NCBI GenBank assembly: GCA_964605705.1
Contig: CAZSDW010000016.1
Coordinates: forward strand, 3,533 to 67,532
Length of the DNA: 64,000 nt
Origin: CAZSDW01 sp964605705
GTDB lineage: Bacteria > Fidelibacterota > UBA2242
Direction: 5' to 3'
The position numbers and the translations under genes were made by a program. Position 1 is the first letter of the stretch; each line of letters begins with the position of its first letter. Of the stretch, positions 17,740 through 26,547 are shown in pieces. A model generated the notes under the pieces. That model did no database searches. It had not been told where the DNA came from and worked only from the letters and a program-made list of their open reading frames with translations.

Positions 17740-20700
17740 TTAAAGATTAAATGATATCTTGATCCCGAAGGTAATATTCCGGGGATTCAGAAAATTAAAA
17801 CATGATTCATTCGGCATATCGATATAGGCTTTATCATCCAGGATTTTGTCGATCCGACTGCCATTTTCCATGGTCCATTTATACTCATGGATAATATTGC
17901 CATTTTCATCATATTCAGACAATTCATCTAACTCTACATACGGAATATTAATCCATTCGTTATCCACCTTCTCCCAGAGAACCATTCCATCGACGGGTAC
18001 CCAGGCACCATCGACATACTCTTTATAACATGTCTCTTCGATCTCATAATAAATGATATTATCAAGACCAGGATCAGAATTGTCATCAATTGAGCTAATC
18101 CTTCTCATTGGTTGATATTCTACACCGGGTTCCCGGAAATCACCATATTTGTCGTTCCCCGGAATATTATCATAGGCTTCACTTTCCGGCAGATGCAAGG
18201 AACTCCAGTAGGCATCACCATCACCATAAAGCCCGGCAGGATCACCAAAATGCATCGCCAATCGGCGGATATTAAAAGCATTGAAAACATTGGAAAAGAT
18301 ATAAATATTCACATTTTTGAACTCAAATCTTTTACTGAGTTTCAAATCCAGGTTTACGAACTCCGGGGTCTCCACATTATTGACAATTCCGGAAACATTA
18401 TTCGGATTACGGGTTGTATGACCAACCGCCTTCCAGTCATAGTACGAGGTCAATTCCCAGCCGCCCAGAAGATAGGTGCCAAGAATTTTTGGCCCAAAAG
18501 TATTCGGCGTGTGTAAACTCATATTGACGCGGGCATAGGGTTGTGGAATTGGTCGGTTCTGATAACGCTCCTGAGTATCCTTGTCATAATCCTGTTGCCT
18601 CGAAGGATCCTCATATATTTCACCCCTGCCGTACTCTCCATCGGAATTAGCCTGATAGGTATAATTTGCCAGCATCGTAAACCATTTTCCCCGATCTTTA
18701 CTGAGACTGATTTCCAGACCCCGAATATCTTCAAATGAATTGTTGGTTGCCAGCTGATAATCCACACCACTGATGCCAATATAACGGGTTGTCGTATTTT
18801 GATCGGTAATATCCCGGTAATAGGCACTGATCCGTAATAAATACTGATCCGCAATGGACTTATCCAGACCTAATTCATAAGCCACAGTTTTAGCAGGAAT
18901 TAAATCGGTACTTCCGATCTGGGTCAAAACTCGTGAATCAGCCCGAACCAACCTGAAGATATCCTCATAGGCGGGTAGTTGATTAAAATGTCCGTAATTG
19001 AAAAACAACTTCGATGTTTCCGTAATCGGATGAGATATTCCAAATCGCGGGCTCCAGGTCAGGTTAAGTTTTGCCTTCGATTTTTCATAAAGGGTATCGG
19101 CACCGGCATCATTATATTTTGCCGAATAAAAATCATCAAAAGGATCAGTCGGGTTCCACCATTCCGTATTGGGAGTATAAAGATCAGCCCTTAATCCGAC
19201 ATTTAATACAAATCCTTTTGTCTCCAGTTTATCTTGAATATACCAGGCAGCCTGGATCGGTCGGTCTTTCCGTTCCGTATAACTGACATACTGGCTTTTG
19301 GTGCTCATTTGAATTTCACCATAAGACAGATCCGAACGACTTAACTGAATGTCAATACCGGTTTTTATCTGGTTGGTATTATTGATCTGACTGGTATAAT
19401 CTGCTTTTAATCCATAGGTGTAAACGTCACTGGTATCTCTCTGGCGTGTTACATGACCACCATAATTAAAGGTATAGGGTTCATTTGAGTAAGGAGTTAG
19501 CTCTGGCCACCAGTTAAAGGGAGCCTCGTCAACTGCCTGAAATTCGGGAACAATATCATACACTCTGGATGTATCCCGCATTGCCGGTGGATGGGTCCGA
19601 TATCGGGTATGAACTCTCGAGAGGCTTACTTTATAAAATGATTTATTGCTCAGTGTATGGTTCAATGTCGCCGAAAAAAGATCATATTTCTGATCAGATA
19701 TACTGTAATAACCAGTACCGAACAATGCCCTTTCATCAACCTCACCAGCAACCTCGGTTTCGGAATCGATGTAATATTGATAAGACCAGTTCTGCGCATT
19801 ATAATAGTTATTACCGCTCATAAGAGACACATCGAGTTTCATATTATCGGAAATATTACTCGTCAGTTTGATCCGGAAATTATTTTCGGTATAATCATCT
19901 GTTGAAAGCGGAACAAGCAGGGCTCGCCGGTCACGTTTATAAGTAGCAAAAAACCGGAGATTTCCCAGTTGCTCACTGATCATCGGTACCGGTCCGCCAA
20001 ATCCCGCATCAACCGTGGCGTCGGGAATATTTGTTACTGGCTCCTTCCTGCGCCGCCAACCTTCTAATAACTGGGCTCCCAGCGGCGTAACATCATTATT
20101 GGGATCATCATCTTTCAGTGAATTTTCCGATACCTTGTCCCAGCCTTCAAATTGGGGATACTGATTTATTAAATATTCAGGCCAATTTGCGGCGGTACCT
20201 GTCCAGGCAACTTCATCATCAAAATAGGGTCTGTTGAAATATGAATCATAGGAAAAGGGACTGGAATCCCAGTAATCCGGTTCAGGCGGATTGTAATCAA
20301 TTGTAACGGTACCGGTGTATTTATTAATGCTTCCCTCCCTGGTGATAACATTGACAATTCCACCGCGAACCTGTCCATATTCCGCTTCAAAACCGCCCCG
20401 TTTGACATTAATGCTCTGAATACCGCTCAATGCGACACCCGCAATCGGCTCATTATTCCTTGGATTCCTTGAGGTCACGCCATCAATCATAAAAGCAGTC
20501 TCATCAACTTCACCACCGCGAACACGCAATCCTTCGATACCAGCCTGTTCACCAATGATGTTTTCAACGCTGGTATGAATGGACGTCTCGATCTCTTCAG
20601 CATCGACAGATAGAACACTGGTCGATACATCCTTGTGCACAATGTTCCGCTTGGTTGTAACAACAACTTCTTCACCCTGAATGACGGATCGCCCCAGTTC

Positions 20701-21009
20701 AAAGTCCACCGTAGTGGTCTGATCAATGTACACCTCAATCCCTAATTCGGTGACAATGGTATAACCGATCATGGCTGTCTTGAGTTTGTACACGCCGGGA
20801 GGAACATTAAGAATTACATAAAAACCATCGGCGTTGGTTGCGGCACCATAGCCGCCTCCGCCCTCCAAAATCACATTGACTCCCAACAGCGGTTCACCGG
20901 TTTCCTTATCAACTACTTTACCGGTTATTTTTCCGGTTGTGCTTGCAAATGCAACCTGAAAAATAATGAGAACCAAAAGCAACAAACGGTATTTCGTTTT
21001 ACTCATCAT
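17740..21009 (-). CDS. TonB-dependent outer-membrane receptor with carboxypeptidase-like domain
   Basis: This 1089-aa outer-membrane receptor is complete: signal peptide, CarboxypepD_reg-like domain (TGKITGKVVDKETGEPLLGV, residues about 25-110), plug domain (SVENIIGEQAGIEGLRVRGG, TAFMIDGVTSRNPRNNEP, AEYGQVRGGIVNVITREG) and a long beta-barrel ending RNITFGIKISFNL with a C-terminal aromatic/hydrophobic strand. ATG-ATG at 21009/21006 follows GGAGAAACGGGT. No SusD-type gene is beside it; the partners are a CTD protein, a PorV-like barrel and an IPT lipoprotein. It likely imports manno- or galacto-oligosaccharides, judged by the downstream enzymes; regulation by the LacI protein encoded just upstream is plausible. 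Confidence 0.94.
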   Translation of the reverse strand: MMSKTKYRLLLLVLIIFQVAFASTTGKITGKVVDKETGEPLLGVNVILEGGGGYGAATNADGFYVILNVPPGVYKLKTAMIGYTIVTELGIEVYIDQTTTVDFELGRSVIQGEEVVVTTKRNIVHKDVSTSVLSVDAEEIETSIHTSVENIIGEQAGIEGLRVRGGEVDETAFMIDGVTSRNPRNNEPIAGVALSGIQSINVKRGGFEAEYGQVRGGIVNVITREGSINKYTGTVTIDYNPPEPDYWDSSPFSYDSYFNRPYFDDEVAWTGTAANWPEYLINQYPQFEGWDKVSENSLKDDDPNNDVTPLGAQLLEGWRRRKEPVTNIPDATVDAGFGGPVPMISEQLGNLRFFATYKRDRRALLVPLSTDDYTENNFRIKLTSNISDNMKLDVSLMSGNNYYNAQNWSYQYYIDSETEVAGEVDERALFGTGYYSISDQKYDLFSATLNHTLSNKSFYKVSLSRVHTRYRTHPPAMRDTSRVYDIVPEFQAVDEAPFNWWPELTPYSNEPYTFNYGGHVTRQRDTSDVYTYGLKADYTSQINNTNQIKTGIDIQLSRSDLSYGEIQMSTKSQYVSYTERKDRPIQAAWYIQDKLETKGFVLNVGLRADLYTPNTEWWNPTDPFDDFYSAKYNDAGADTLYEKSKAKLNLTWSPRFGISHPITETSKLFFNYGHFNQLPAYEDIFRLVRADSRVLTQIGSTDLIPAKTVAYELGLDKSIADQYLLRISAYYRDITDQNTTTRYIGISGVDYQLATNNSFEDIRGLEISLSKDRGKWFTMLANYTYQANSDGEYGRGEIYEDPSRQQDYDKDTQERYQNRPIPQPYARVNMSLHTPNTFGPKILGTYLLGGWELTSYYDWKAVGHTTRNPNNVSGIVNNVETPEFVNLDLKLSKRFEFKNVNIYIFSNVFNAFNIRRLAMHFGDPAGLYGDGDAYWSSLHLPESEAYDNIPGNDKYGDFREPGVEYQPMRRISSIDDNSDPGLDNIIYYEIEETCYKEYVDGAWVPVDGMVLWEKVDNEWINIPYVELDELSEYDENGNIIHEYKWTMENGSRIDKILDDKAYIDMPNESCFNFLNPRNITFGIKISFNL

Positions 21010-21098
21010 ACCCGTTTCTCCTAAAATTTTGTCCCACTCATTTCTAATATCATTATCATTACTAAGATAACAACATCTCCCTACACAATTTCAGTCAA

Positions 21099-22121
21099 CT
21101 ACCTTGATTCGGTAAAATCACTTTCTGTCAGCGATTTTACCGATCCCCGTTCTATAATCCGAATTGGTATTACTGCCGTAACCAGTTTTTCACTTTTATT
21201 GATAATGCCCAAAAGCTTCCTGACGGCAATGGAACCCATTTCCTCTTTGTAAACCCGTACCGTCGTCAAAGGCGGTGTCACCATTTTTGCCATCTCGATG
21301 TCATCAAAACCGACAATACTGATATCATCCGGTATCCGTAACTGATGATCCGTGATAGCCTGAGAACCGTAGATTGCATTGATATCATTCGCTGCAAATA
21401 TAGCCGTTGGTCGCTGTTCAAGTTTTAACAGTACATCAACATGATCATATCCGTTTTCAAGCCCGCCAGTCTGGATGTAATTATCATTTATTTTCAAACC
21501 GTTCGATTTCATCGCCTTCTGATATCCTGTGAAGCGAAGTCGAAAACTTTCCCGATCCAGATCTCCGGAGATAAAAGCGATACGCTTGTGTCCATGTTCA
21601 ATCAGGTAACGTGTCGCCAGGTAGCCGCCATGTTCATTATCAATTAAAACCTGACTGAATTCTTCGGTAATGATTTTAGGATCGATTAAAATCGTCGGAA
21701 TTTTTTCTGTCTTCAGATGTTCGATGAAGGCTTCCTGCAGGACACCGACCAGCACGACTCCATCCACATTGCGTTCCCGCAGCATCTTGGGATATTCTCC
21801 GCGATATACTTCAGGCAGTAAATGCAGAACCAGATTGTAATTGTTGATTGCCAGTTCGGCTTCAATTCCTTCAAGGACTCTGGAATAAAACGGATTGGAT
21901 GATAACGGTTGAAATTCGCGACAGAATATTACACCGATATTTTCCGTTTTCTGTTTTTTTAAACCCTTCCCAAATGCATTCGGCGTAAAATTGTATTCTT
22001 CAGCAATTTTCAGGATGCGCTGCCGGGTACTTTCACTGATATCAAGTTTCCCGTTAATTGCCTTTGATGCTGTAGCCAGTGAGCAATTGGCAGTTTTAGC
22101 AATATCTTTGAGAGTGGTCAT
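21099..22121 (-). CDS. LacI-family transcriptional regulator
   Basis: The 340-aa protein has the LacI helix-turn-helix at the N-terminus (TTLKDIAKTANCSLATASKA, hinge region RILKIAEEYNFTPNAFGKGL) and a periplasmic-binding-like effector domain (NIGVIFCREF, FYSRVLEGIEAEL, IFAANDINAIYGSQA, DDISIVGFDDIEMAKMVTPP). The frame can be extended to a TTG at 22130, but the ATG at 22121 fits the family's short N-terminus better. It lies 89 bases upstream of the receptor on the same strand, and operator-like palindromes flank the neighbouring small ORF. It probably represses the mannan/galactan genes until a sugar ligand binds; the ligand is unknown. Confidence 0.93.
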   Translation of the reverse strand: MTTLKDIAKTANCSLATASKAINGKLDISESTRQRILKIAEEYNFTPNAFGKGLKKQKTENIGVIFCREFQPLSSNPFYSRVLEGIEAELAINNYNLVLHLLPEVYRGEYPKMLRERNVDGVVLVGVLQEAFIEHLKTEKIPTILIDPKIITEEFSQVLIDNEHGGYLATRYLIEHGHKRIAFISGDLDRESFRLRFTGYQKAMKSNGLKINDNYIQTGGLENGYDHVDVLLKLEQRPTAIFAANDINAIYGSQAITDHQLRIPDDISIVGFDDIEMAKMVTPPLTTVRVYKEEMGSIAVRKLLGIINKSEKLVTAVIPIRIIERGSVKSLTESDFTESR

Positions 22122-22244
22122 TTTCCCCAAATCGAATCGATTTACCCGGGCGATTTAGCCGTAATAAATCACTTTTCTAAGCCGGAACAGATTGAGTGCT
22201 CTCCTTCACTTGTCCTTAGAAAAATTCATCGCCCCGTAACATAG

Positions 22245-22258
22245 CGAAATCGTTTTCG
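22245..22258. promoter_or_regulatory. operator-like palindrome, copy 1
   Basis: CGAAATCGTTTTCG is a near-perfect palindrome with central CG, followed by AATTT. The 13-mer CGTTTTCGAATTT (22251-22263) recurs exactly at 22605-22617. It lies about 125 bases upstream of the LacI-family gene start, where an autoregulatory operator would be expected. The surrounding gap 22122-22350 is otherwise AT-rich with no gene. Confidence 0.55.
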
Positions 22259-22350
22259 AATTTGAATTTAAAGGTATTTTTAGAAATAGCAAGTAAAAAT
22301 CAAATGTCAGTGAAATACAATTAATTTACCCGTTGTGTGAAACTCTATTT

Positions 22351-22590
22351 TTAAAAAATATTTTGTAAAATCTGGCTGCAATGCTCTGCGTTGTAGCCAA
22401 AAATATATTGAATATACGGATCATCTGCCGGAATGAATCGATATGACCCGGATTGATTTTTTCCGCTTGTTTTTTTTAAATCGTCGGACCCCTTTGAAAA
22501 TAGAATAAAAACGAATGAACTTATGGATATCAACAGGATAATCCAAAAAATCGGTGCTTTCTTGAAATTGATCAAATCACTGCCCCTCAC
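22351..22590 (-). pseudogene. short membrane-anchored ORF, possible N-terminal remnant of a secreted carbohydrate esterase
   Basis: The 79-codon frame opens with GTG and has no clear ribosome-binding site. Residues about 11-32 form one hydrophobic segment, then a polar linker, then YRFIPADDPYIQYIFGYN, which resembles the start of SGNH/CE2-like esterases (a 'DDPxIQYTG'-type motif, from memory) before the frame ends. The sequence beyond the stop (22131-22350) shows no continuation in any frame I can follow. It is bracketed by two copies of the LacI-type operator, suggesting that a regulated gene once stood here. It may also be a spurious ORF. Confidence 0.35.
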
Positions 22591-22597
22591 TATATAA

Positions 22598-22613
22598 TCG
22601 TAAACGTTTTCGA
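22598..22613. promoter_or_regulatory. operator-like palindrome, copy 2
   Basis: TCGTAAACGTTTTCGA is a 16-bp palindrome with one mismatched pair and the central ACGT core common in LacI-family operators. It shares CGTTTTCGAATTT with copy 1 about 350 bases away. It lies between the small ORF (start 22590) and the promoter of the GH5_25 gene, so one bound repressor tetramer or dimer pair could control both directions. Confidence 0.6.
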
Positions 22614-22705
22614 ATTTAATAGCCGGGTAAAATAATGCAAATAAATTGCCGATTTCTCCTCAATAAACAGTCAATAAATTACCATTTGTCAAAAAAAATA
22701 ATCAT

Positions 22706-22742
22706 TAAGTCAATTTGACTTATTTTCAAATAATGTTATCTT
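22706..22742 (+). promoter_or_regulatory. promoter of the GH5_25 gene with a palindrome over the -35
   Basis: TTGACT (22715-22720), a 16-base spacer and TATCTT (22737-22742) form a sigma-70-like promoter about 34 bases upstream of the GH5_25 ATG. The -35 box is embedded in a perfect 17-bp palindrome TAAGTCAATTTGACTTA (22706-22722). A protein bound there would occlude the -35, so repression at this site is likely. The palindrome differs from the LacI-type sites nearby. Confidence 0.5.
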
Positions 22743-22775
22743 TGATGCAATTTTTTATAGGAATTTGAGGATTTG

Positions 22776-23789
22776 ATGAAATACTATTTTGCACCAATTT
22801 TAATATTTACCCTTCTCCTTCTGCATGTTGGATGTCAGCCATCTGTAACTGCCGATCCTTTTGTAATCAATGCCCGATTGTCTCCCGGCATTAATATCGG
22901 AAATGCACTGGAAGCTCCCACCGAAGGCGCCTGGGGTGTAACTATTGATGATGATTATTTTTCAATAATTAAATCAGCCGGTTTCAATTCGGTTCGCATC
23001 CCGATCCGCTGGTCAGCCCACTCCGAGATTGAGAGTCCTTACACCATTTCACCAGAATTCCTGACAAGAGTCGAACATGTCGTCGATCTTGCCCTGGCAG
23101 AAAAACTGATGGTTATTATTAATATGCAAAACTACGATGAAATATTCACACAACCCGAAGATCACAAAGATCGGCTGCTGGGTATCTGGAAACAGATCAG
23201 TACTCATTTTAAAAAATATCCCAATACGTTGATTTTCGAACCATTGAATGAACCCCATTTTGAACTGACGCCGGAATTGTGGAATGAATTCATCCCGGAA
23301 GCAATCAAAATCATCCGGGTCGAAAATCCAGACCGTACTATTATAATCGACACGGCGGACTGGGGTGGTATCTGGAAAATGGAAAAACTGATACTGCCCG
23401 AAGACGATCGAAATATTGTCGTCTCAATTCACTATTATGAACCTTACAAGTTTACCCATCAGGGTGCCGAATGGCAACCAGGTAGTGATGCATGGCTGGG
23501 TACGACTTGGTCCGAAACTGAAAATCAGTTAGCCGATATGAGCGCTCAATTTGATAAAATTGAACAGTGGGCAGATTCATTGAACCGCCCGGTATCAATC
23601 GATGAATTTGGCGCTTATAGTCGCGTCGATTTGGACTCACGAATTGCCTGGACCCGCAATGTCGTTAAGCAGTGTAAAATTCATGGTTTCAGCTGGGCGT
23701 ACTGGGAATTCTGTTCCGGATTTGGCGCTTATGATACAGAATCAGGCGAGTGGCGACAAGAAATTCTGGAAAGTTTAATTCACAATTAA
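22776..23789 (+). CDS. GH5_25 endo-beta-glucanase/mannanase lipoprotein
   Basis: I start this at ATG 22776 (GAGG six bases upstream); the preceding TTG is in frame but less likely. The 337-aa protein begins with a lipoprotein signal (LLLHVGC, Cys20). The catalytic domain aligns from memory with Thermotoga maritima Cel5A: NIGNALEAPTEGAWG, VRIPIRWSAHSE, PLNEPH (acid/base Glu159), IHYYEPYKFTHQGAEWQPGS, SIDEFGAYSRVDLDSR (nucleophile Glu277), WAYWEFCSGFGAYD. Cel5A acts on glucan and mannan, so glucomannan is a plausible substrate. Odd: where Cel5A has a His-His pair this protein has Gln-Asn (NMQNYDE, residues 118-119). It converges on galE with a nine-base gap. Confidence 0.92.
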   Translation: MKYYFAPILIFTLLLLHVGCQPSVTADPFVINARLSPGINIGNALEAPTEGAWGVTIDDDYFSIIKSAGFNSVRIPIRWSAHSEIESPYTISPEFLTRVEHVVDLALAEKLMVIINMQNYDEIFTQPEDHKDRLLGIWKQISTHFKKYPNTLIFEPLNEPHFELTPELWNEFIPEAIKIIRVENPDRTIIIDTADWGGIWKMEKLILPEDDRNIVVSIHYYEPYKFTHQGAEWQPGSDAWLGTTWSETENQLADMSAQFDKIEQWADSLNRPVSIDEFGAYSRVDLDSRIAWTRNVVKQCKIHGFSWAYWEFCSGFGAYDTESGEWRQEILESLIHN

Positions 23790-23798
23790 AAATGTAAG

Positions 23799-24809
23799 TT
23801 ATTCAAATCCATTTGGATTCCGGGATTGCCAGCGCCAGGCATCGACACACATTTCATTGATACCGCGCTCGGTTTTCCAGCCCAGATCATTCAATGCTTT
23901 CGATGAATCAGCAAAACATATCGCGATATCACCGGGTCTGCGGTGGGTAACCCGGTAATTTATCTTTCGACCCGAGGCTTTTTCAAATGCGGCAATCATT
24001 TCCATAACACTGTATCCCCTGCCGGCACCTAAATTGTAGATATGAACACCCTTTTTATCAATTAGGTGTCGAAGGGCATTAACATGTCCTTTCGCCAGAT
24101 CAACCACATGAATATAATCACGGATTCCGGTGCCATCGGGCGTCGGATAGTCATTACCAAATATTGAAAGTTGCTTCAATTTTCCAACGGCGACCTGGCT
24201 GACAAAGGGCATCAGATTATTTGGTAGTCCTTTCGGGTCTTCCCCAATTCTCCCGCTTTCGTGAGCACCCACTGGATTAAAATAGCGCAGCAGTACGACA
24301 TTCCAGCGATTATCCGAAACATAAAGATCTTTCAAAATCTCTTCAATAAACAGCTTTGTCCGTCCATAAGGATTGAAAGCAGAGGTCGGGAATTCCTCTG
24401 TGATCGGAACGGTTGCCGGTTCGCCATAGACAGTCGCTGAGGAGCTGAATATGATGGTACAAATGTCAAATTCTGACATGACATCGCAGAGATTTAGCGT
24501 TCCAGTGATGTTATTATGATAATATTTTAATGGAATTGTGACGGATTCACCCACGGCTTTCAATCCCGCAAAATGGATAATCGCATCGAATTTATGATCT
24601 TTGAAAACTGAAGTAACGGCTGCTTTATCGAGCAAATCCACTTGATAGAATTTTAGTGATTTACCCGTTATTTCCTGAACCCGTTTCAGCGATTCTTCAC
24701 TGCTGTTGGACAAATTATCAATGACCACCACGTCGATATCATTTTCCAGGAGTTCGACACAAGTATGGCTGCCGATATATCCGGCGCCACCGGTTACAAG
24801 AATTTTCAT
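23799..24809 (-). CDS. galE: UDP-glucose 4-epimerase
   Basis: This enzyme interconverts UDP-galactose and UDP-glucose, closing the Leloir cycle with galT and galK. The 336-aa protein shows the extended-SDR fold: GGAGYIGSHTCVELL at the N-terminus (NAD-binding), the catalytic Ser region FSSSATVYGEP, NPYGRTK with the YxxxK pair, and DGTGIRDYIHVVDLAKGH. Length is typical. The start ATG 24809 follows AAGGAAA. It is separated from galKT by 20 kb and lies on the same strand, perhaps because it also serves cell-envelope sugar synthesis. Confidence 0.96.
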   Translation of the reverse strand: MKILVTGGAGYIGSHTCVELLENDIDVVVIDNLSNSSEESLKRVQEITGKSLKFYQVDLLDKAAVTSVFKDHKFDAIIHFAGLKAVGESVTIPLKYYHNNITGTLNLCDVMSEFDICTIIFSSSATVYGEPATVPITEEFPTSAFNPYGRTKLFIEEILKDLYVSDNRWNVVLLRYFNPVGAHESGRIGEDPKGLPNNLMPFVSQVAVGKLKQLSIFGNDYPTPDGTGIRDYIHVVDLAKGHVNALRHLIDKKGVHIYNLGAGRGYSVMEMIAAFEKASGRKINYRVTHRRPGDIAICFADSSKALNDLGWKTERGINEMCVDAWRWQSRNPNGFE

Positions 24810-24909
24810 AAAATTTCCTTTTTAAAAATCATCACCAGAATATACTATGAAGAAGCGAAACACTCAATCAGTGTTTTATTATAACCTATATGACCGCTAA
24901 GGAGACCAG

Positions 24910-24949
24910 TACTCCAATACTCCAACACTCCATTACTTCAATATTCCAT
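24910..24949. repeat. five tandem 8-bp units of TACTCCAA type
   Basis: The units read TACTCCAA, TACTCCAA, CACTCCAT, TACTTCAA, TATTCCAT. They fill the gap between galE and lpdA (24810-24960), just beyond the lpdA stop. It is a short degenerate microsatellite with no visible coding role. Confidence 0.7.
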
Positions 24950-24960
24950 TTTTCCCCACT

Positions 24961-26349
24961 CTACACATGAATCGCCCAGCCTTCGACTCCCCGAGCAGCC
25001 TCCATGACTGCTTCCGCCAGTGTCGGATGAGCATGAATGGTTTTGGCGATATCCTTCGGCAGCAGCTCGGATCGCTTCGCCAGTAAAATCTCATGGATCA
25101 GTTCGGTCGCATCTTTTCCGGCAATGTGCGCTCCGAGAATTTCCTTTGTCTCAGAACGATAAATAATTTTTACTAATCCATCGGGCTCATCAATAGCGAC
25201 CGACTTCCCGGCGCCACGATATGGAAATACATACTTCCCAAAATCAATCCCCTGCTCAGTTGCTTTTTTCTCCGTCAATCCAAAACTGGCAACCTGTGGT
25301 TCACAATAGGTAGCACCCGGGATGGTCATCGGATCAATGCTAACTTCCGGATTATGACCAGCCATATATTCCACCGCAATTTCACCCTCTTTTGATGCAA
25401 CGTGTGCCAGGAGCGGTGTATCAATAACATCACCGATAGCGAAAATCGATGGAACGTTTGTCTGATAGAAATCACCAACTTCAATAAAACCTCGGTCGGT
25501 TTTTATTCCAAGTTCTTCCAACCCCAAACCTTCGGAGTTCGGCGTGCGACCGACGGCAACCAAAATCTTATCCACAATGACGGTCTTCTCCGCATCAGCC
25601 TGCCTGAGAACAACATTATATATATCTCCAACTTTTTCACAGCGGAGCGCCACGGTCGAGGTGTACATATTCACTTTTTTGCGTTTAAATGATCGGGCAA
25701 CAACATCTGCCGTTTCACCGTCTTCCAAAGGCAGAATCTGATCCATCATTTCAACCAGATGGACTGCTACACCGAAAGAATTCAGTATATAAGCAAACTC
25801 AACTCCAATAGCGCCGGCGCCCAGAATCAGCATACTTTTTGGCAAGGATTCAAGACTTAAAATACCAGTTGAAGATAAAATGTCCTTTTCATCAAATTCG
25901 AATCCTTTGATAACTCGCGGTCGAGAGCCGGTGGCAATCAGGATATTTTTCGCAGTAACTTTCTGCCCATTATTCACTGTGATTTCATTAGCCCCACTGA
26001 GTTTGGCATTTCCCTGAATCAACTCGATGCCGTTTTTTTTCAGGAGAAATTCCACACCTTTTGATAATTTGGTCGCCGCGATTCGGGACTTTTTATAAAC
26101 ATTCCCATAATTAAAATTGCTCGTATCAACCTGAATTCCCATTTTCTTCAGATCATCGAGATACGAAAATTTCTGTGCCTGACTGATCAATGATTTCGAT
26201 GGAATACAGCCCCAGTTCAGACAGACACCACCCGGTTTATCCTTTTCAACTATGACTGTTTTCAACCCAAGTTGAGACGCCCGGATTGCGGCAACATATC
26301 CGCCGGGTCCGGCTCCAACGATAATTAGATCATATTGAAAATCCGACAT
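24961..26349 (-). CDS. lpdA: dihydrolipoamide dehydrogenase
   Basis: This flavoenzyme (462 aa) reoxidises dihydrolipoamide in 2-oxoacid dehydrogenase complexes or the glycine cleavage system. Features in order: FAD-binding IVGAGPGGYVAAIRA (about residues 10-24), the redox disulfide GGVCLNWGCIPSKSL (about 40-54), the NAD-binding ILGAGAIGVEFAYI, the second FAD motif FAIGDV, and the C-terminal HAHPTLAEAVMEA with the His-Glu pair of the active site. The start ATG follows GGAGAGG. No E1/E2 or glycine-cleavage gene is adjacent, so which complex it serves is unknown. Confidence 0.96.
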   Translation of the reverse strand: MSDFQYDLIIVGAGPGGYVAAIRASQLGLKTVIVEKDKPGGVCLNWGCIPSKSLISQAQKFSYLDDLKKMGIQVDTSNFNYGNVYKKSRIAATKLSKGVEFLLKKNGIELIQGNAKLSGANEITVNNGQKVTAKNILIATGSRPRVIKGFEFDEKDILSSTGILSLESLPKSMLILGAGAIGVEFAYILNSFGVAVHLVEMMDQILPLEDGETADVVARSFKRKKVNMYTSTVALRCEKVGDIYNVVLRQADAEKTVIVDKILVAVGRTPNSEGLGLEELGIKTDRGFIEVGDFYQTNVPSIFAIGDVIDTPLLAHVASKEGEIAVEYMAGHNPEVSIDPMTIPGATYCEPQVASFGLTEKKATEQGIDFGKYVFPYRGAGKSVAIDEPDGLVKIIYRSETKEILGAHIAGKDATELIHEILLAKRSELLPKDIAKTIHAHPTLAEAVMEAARGVEGWAIHV

Positions 26350-26483
26350 TTTACCTCTCCAAAATATTCATACTATAAGTTTATAACCTACTTCTATTGA
26401 TACAAGATTTTATTTAGGGTTGCATGACAATGGAATTTACATTCATGTAAATTTACAAGGAAGATTCAATACCGTCTGAAACA

Positions 26484-26513
26484 AAAAAGAGAGATACACA
26501 TATCTCTCTTTTT
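26484..26513. terminator. bidirectional rho-independent terminator
   Basis: A perfect 13-bp stem (AAAAAGAGAGATA / TATCTCTCTTTTT) with a CACA loop gives T-runs in both orientations. It lies 35 bases beyond the stop of the lipoprotein gene to its right (minus strand) and so probably ends that transcript before lpdA. Confidence 0.85.
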
Positions 26514-26547
26514 AAATGATTTTCGGAAGATAAAATCAACTTATCGT

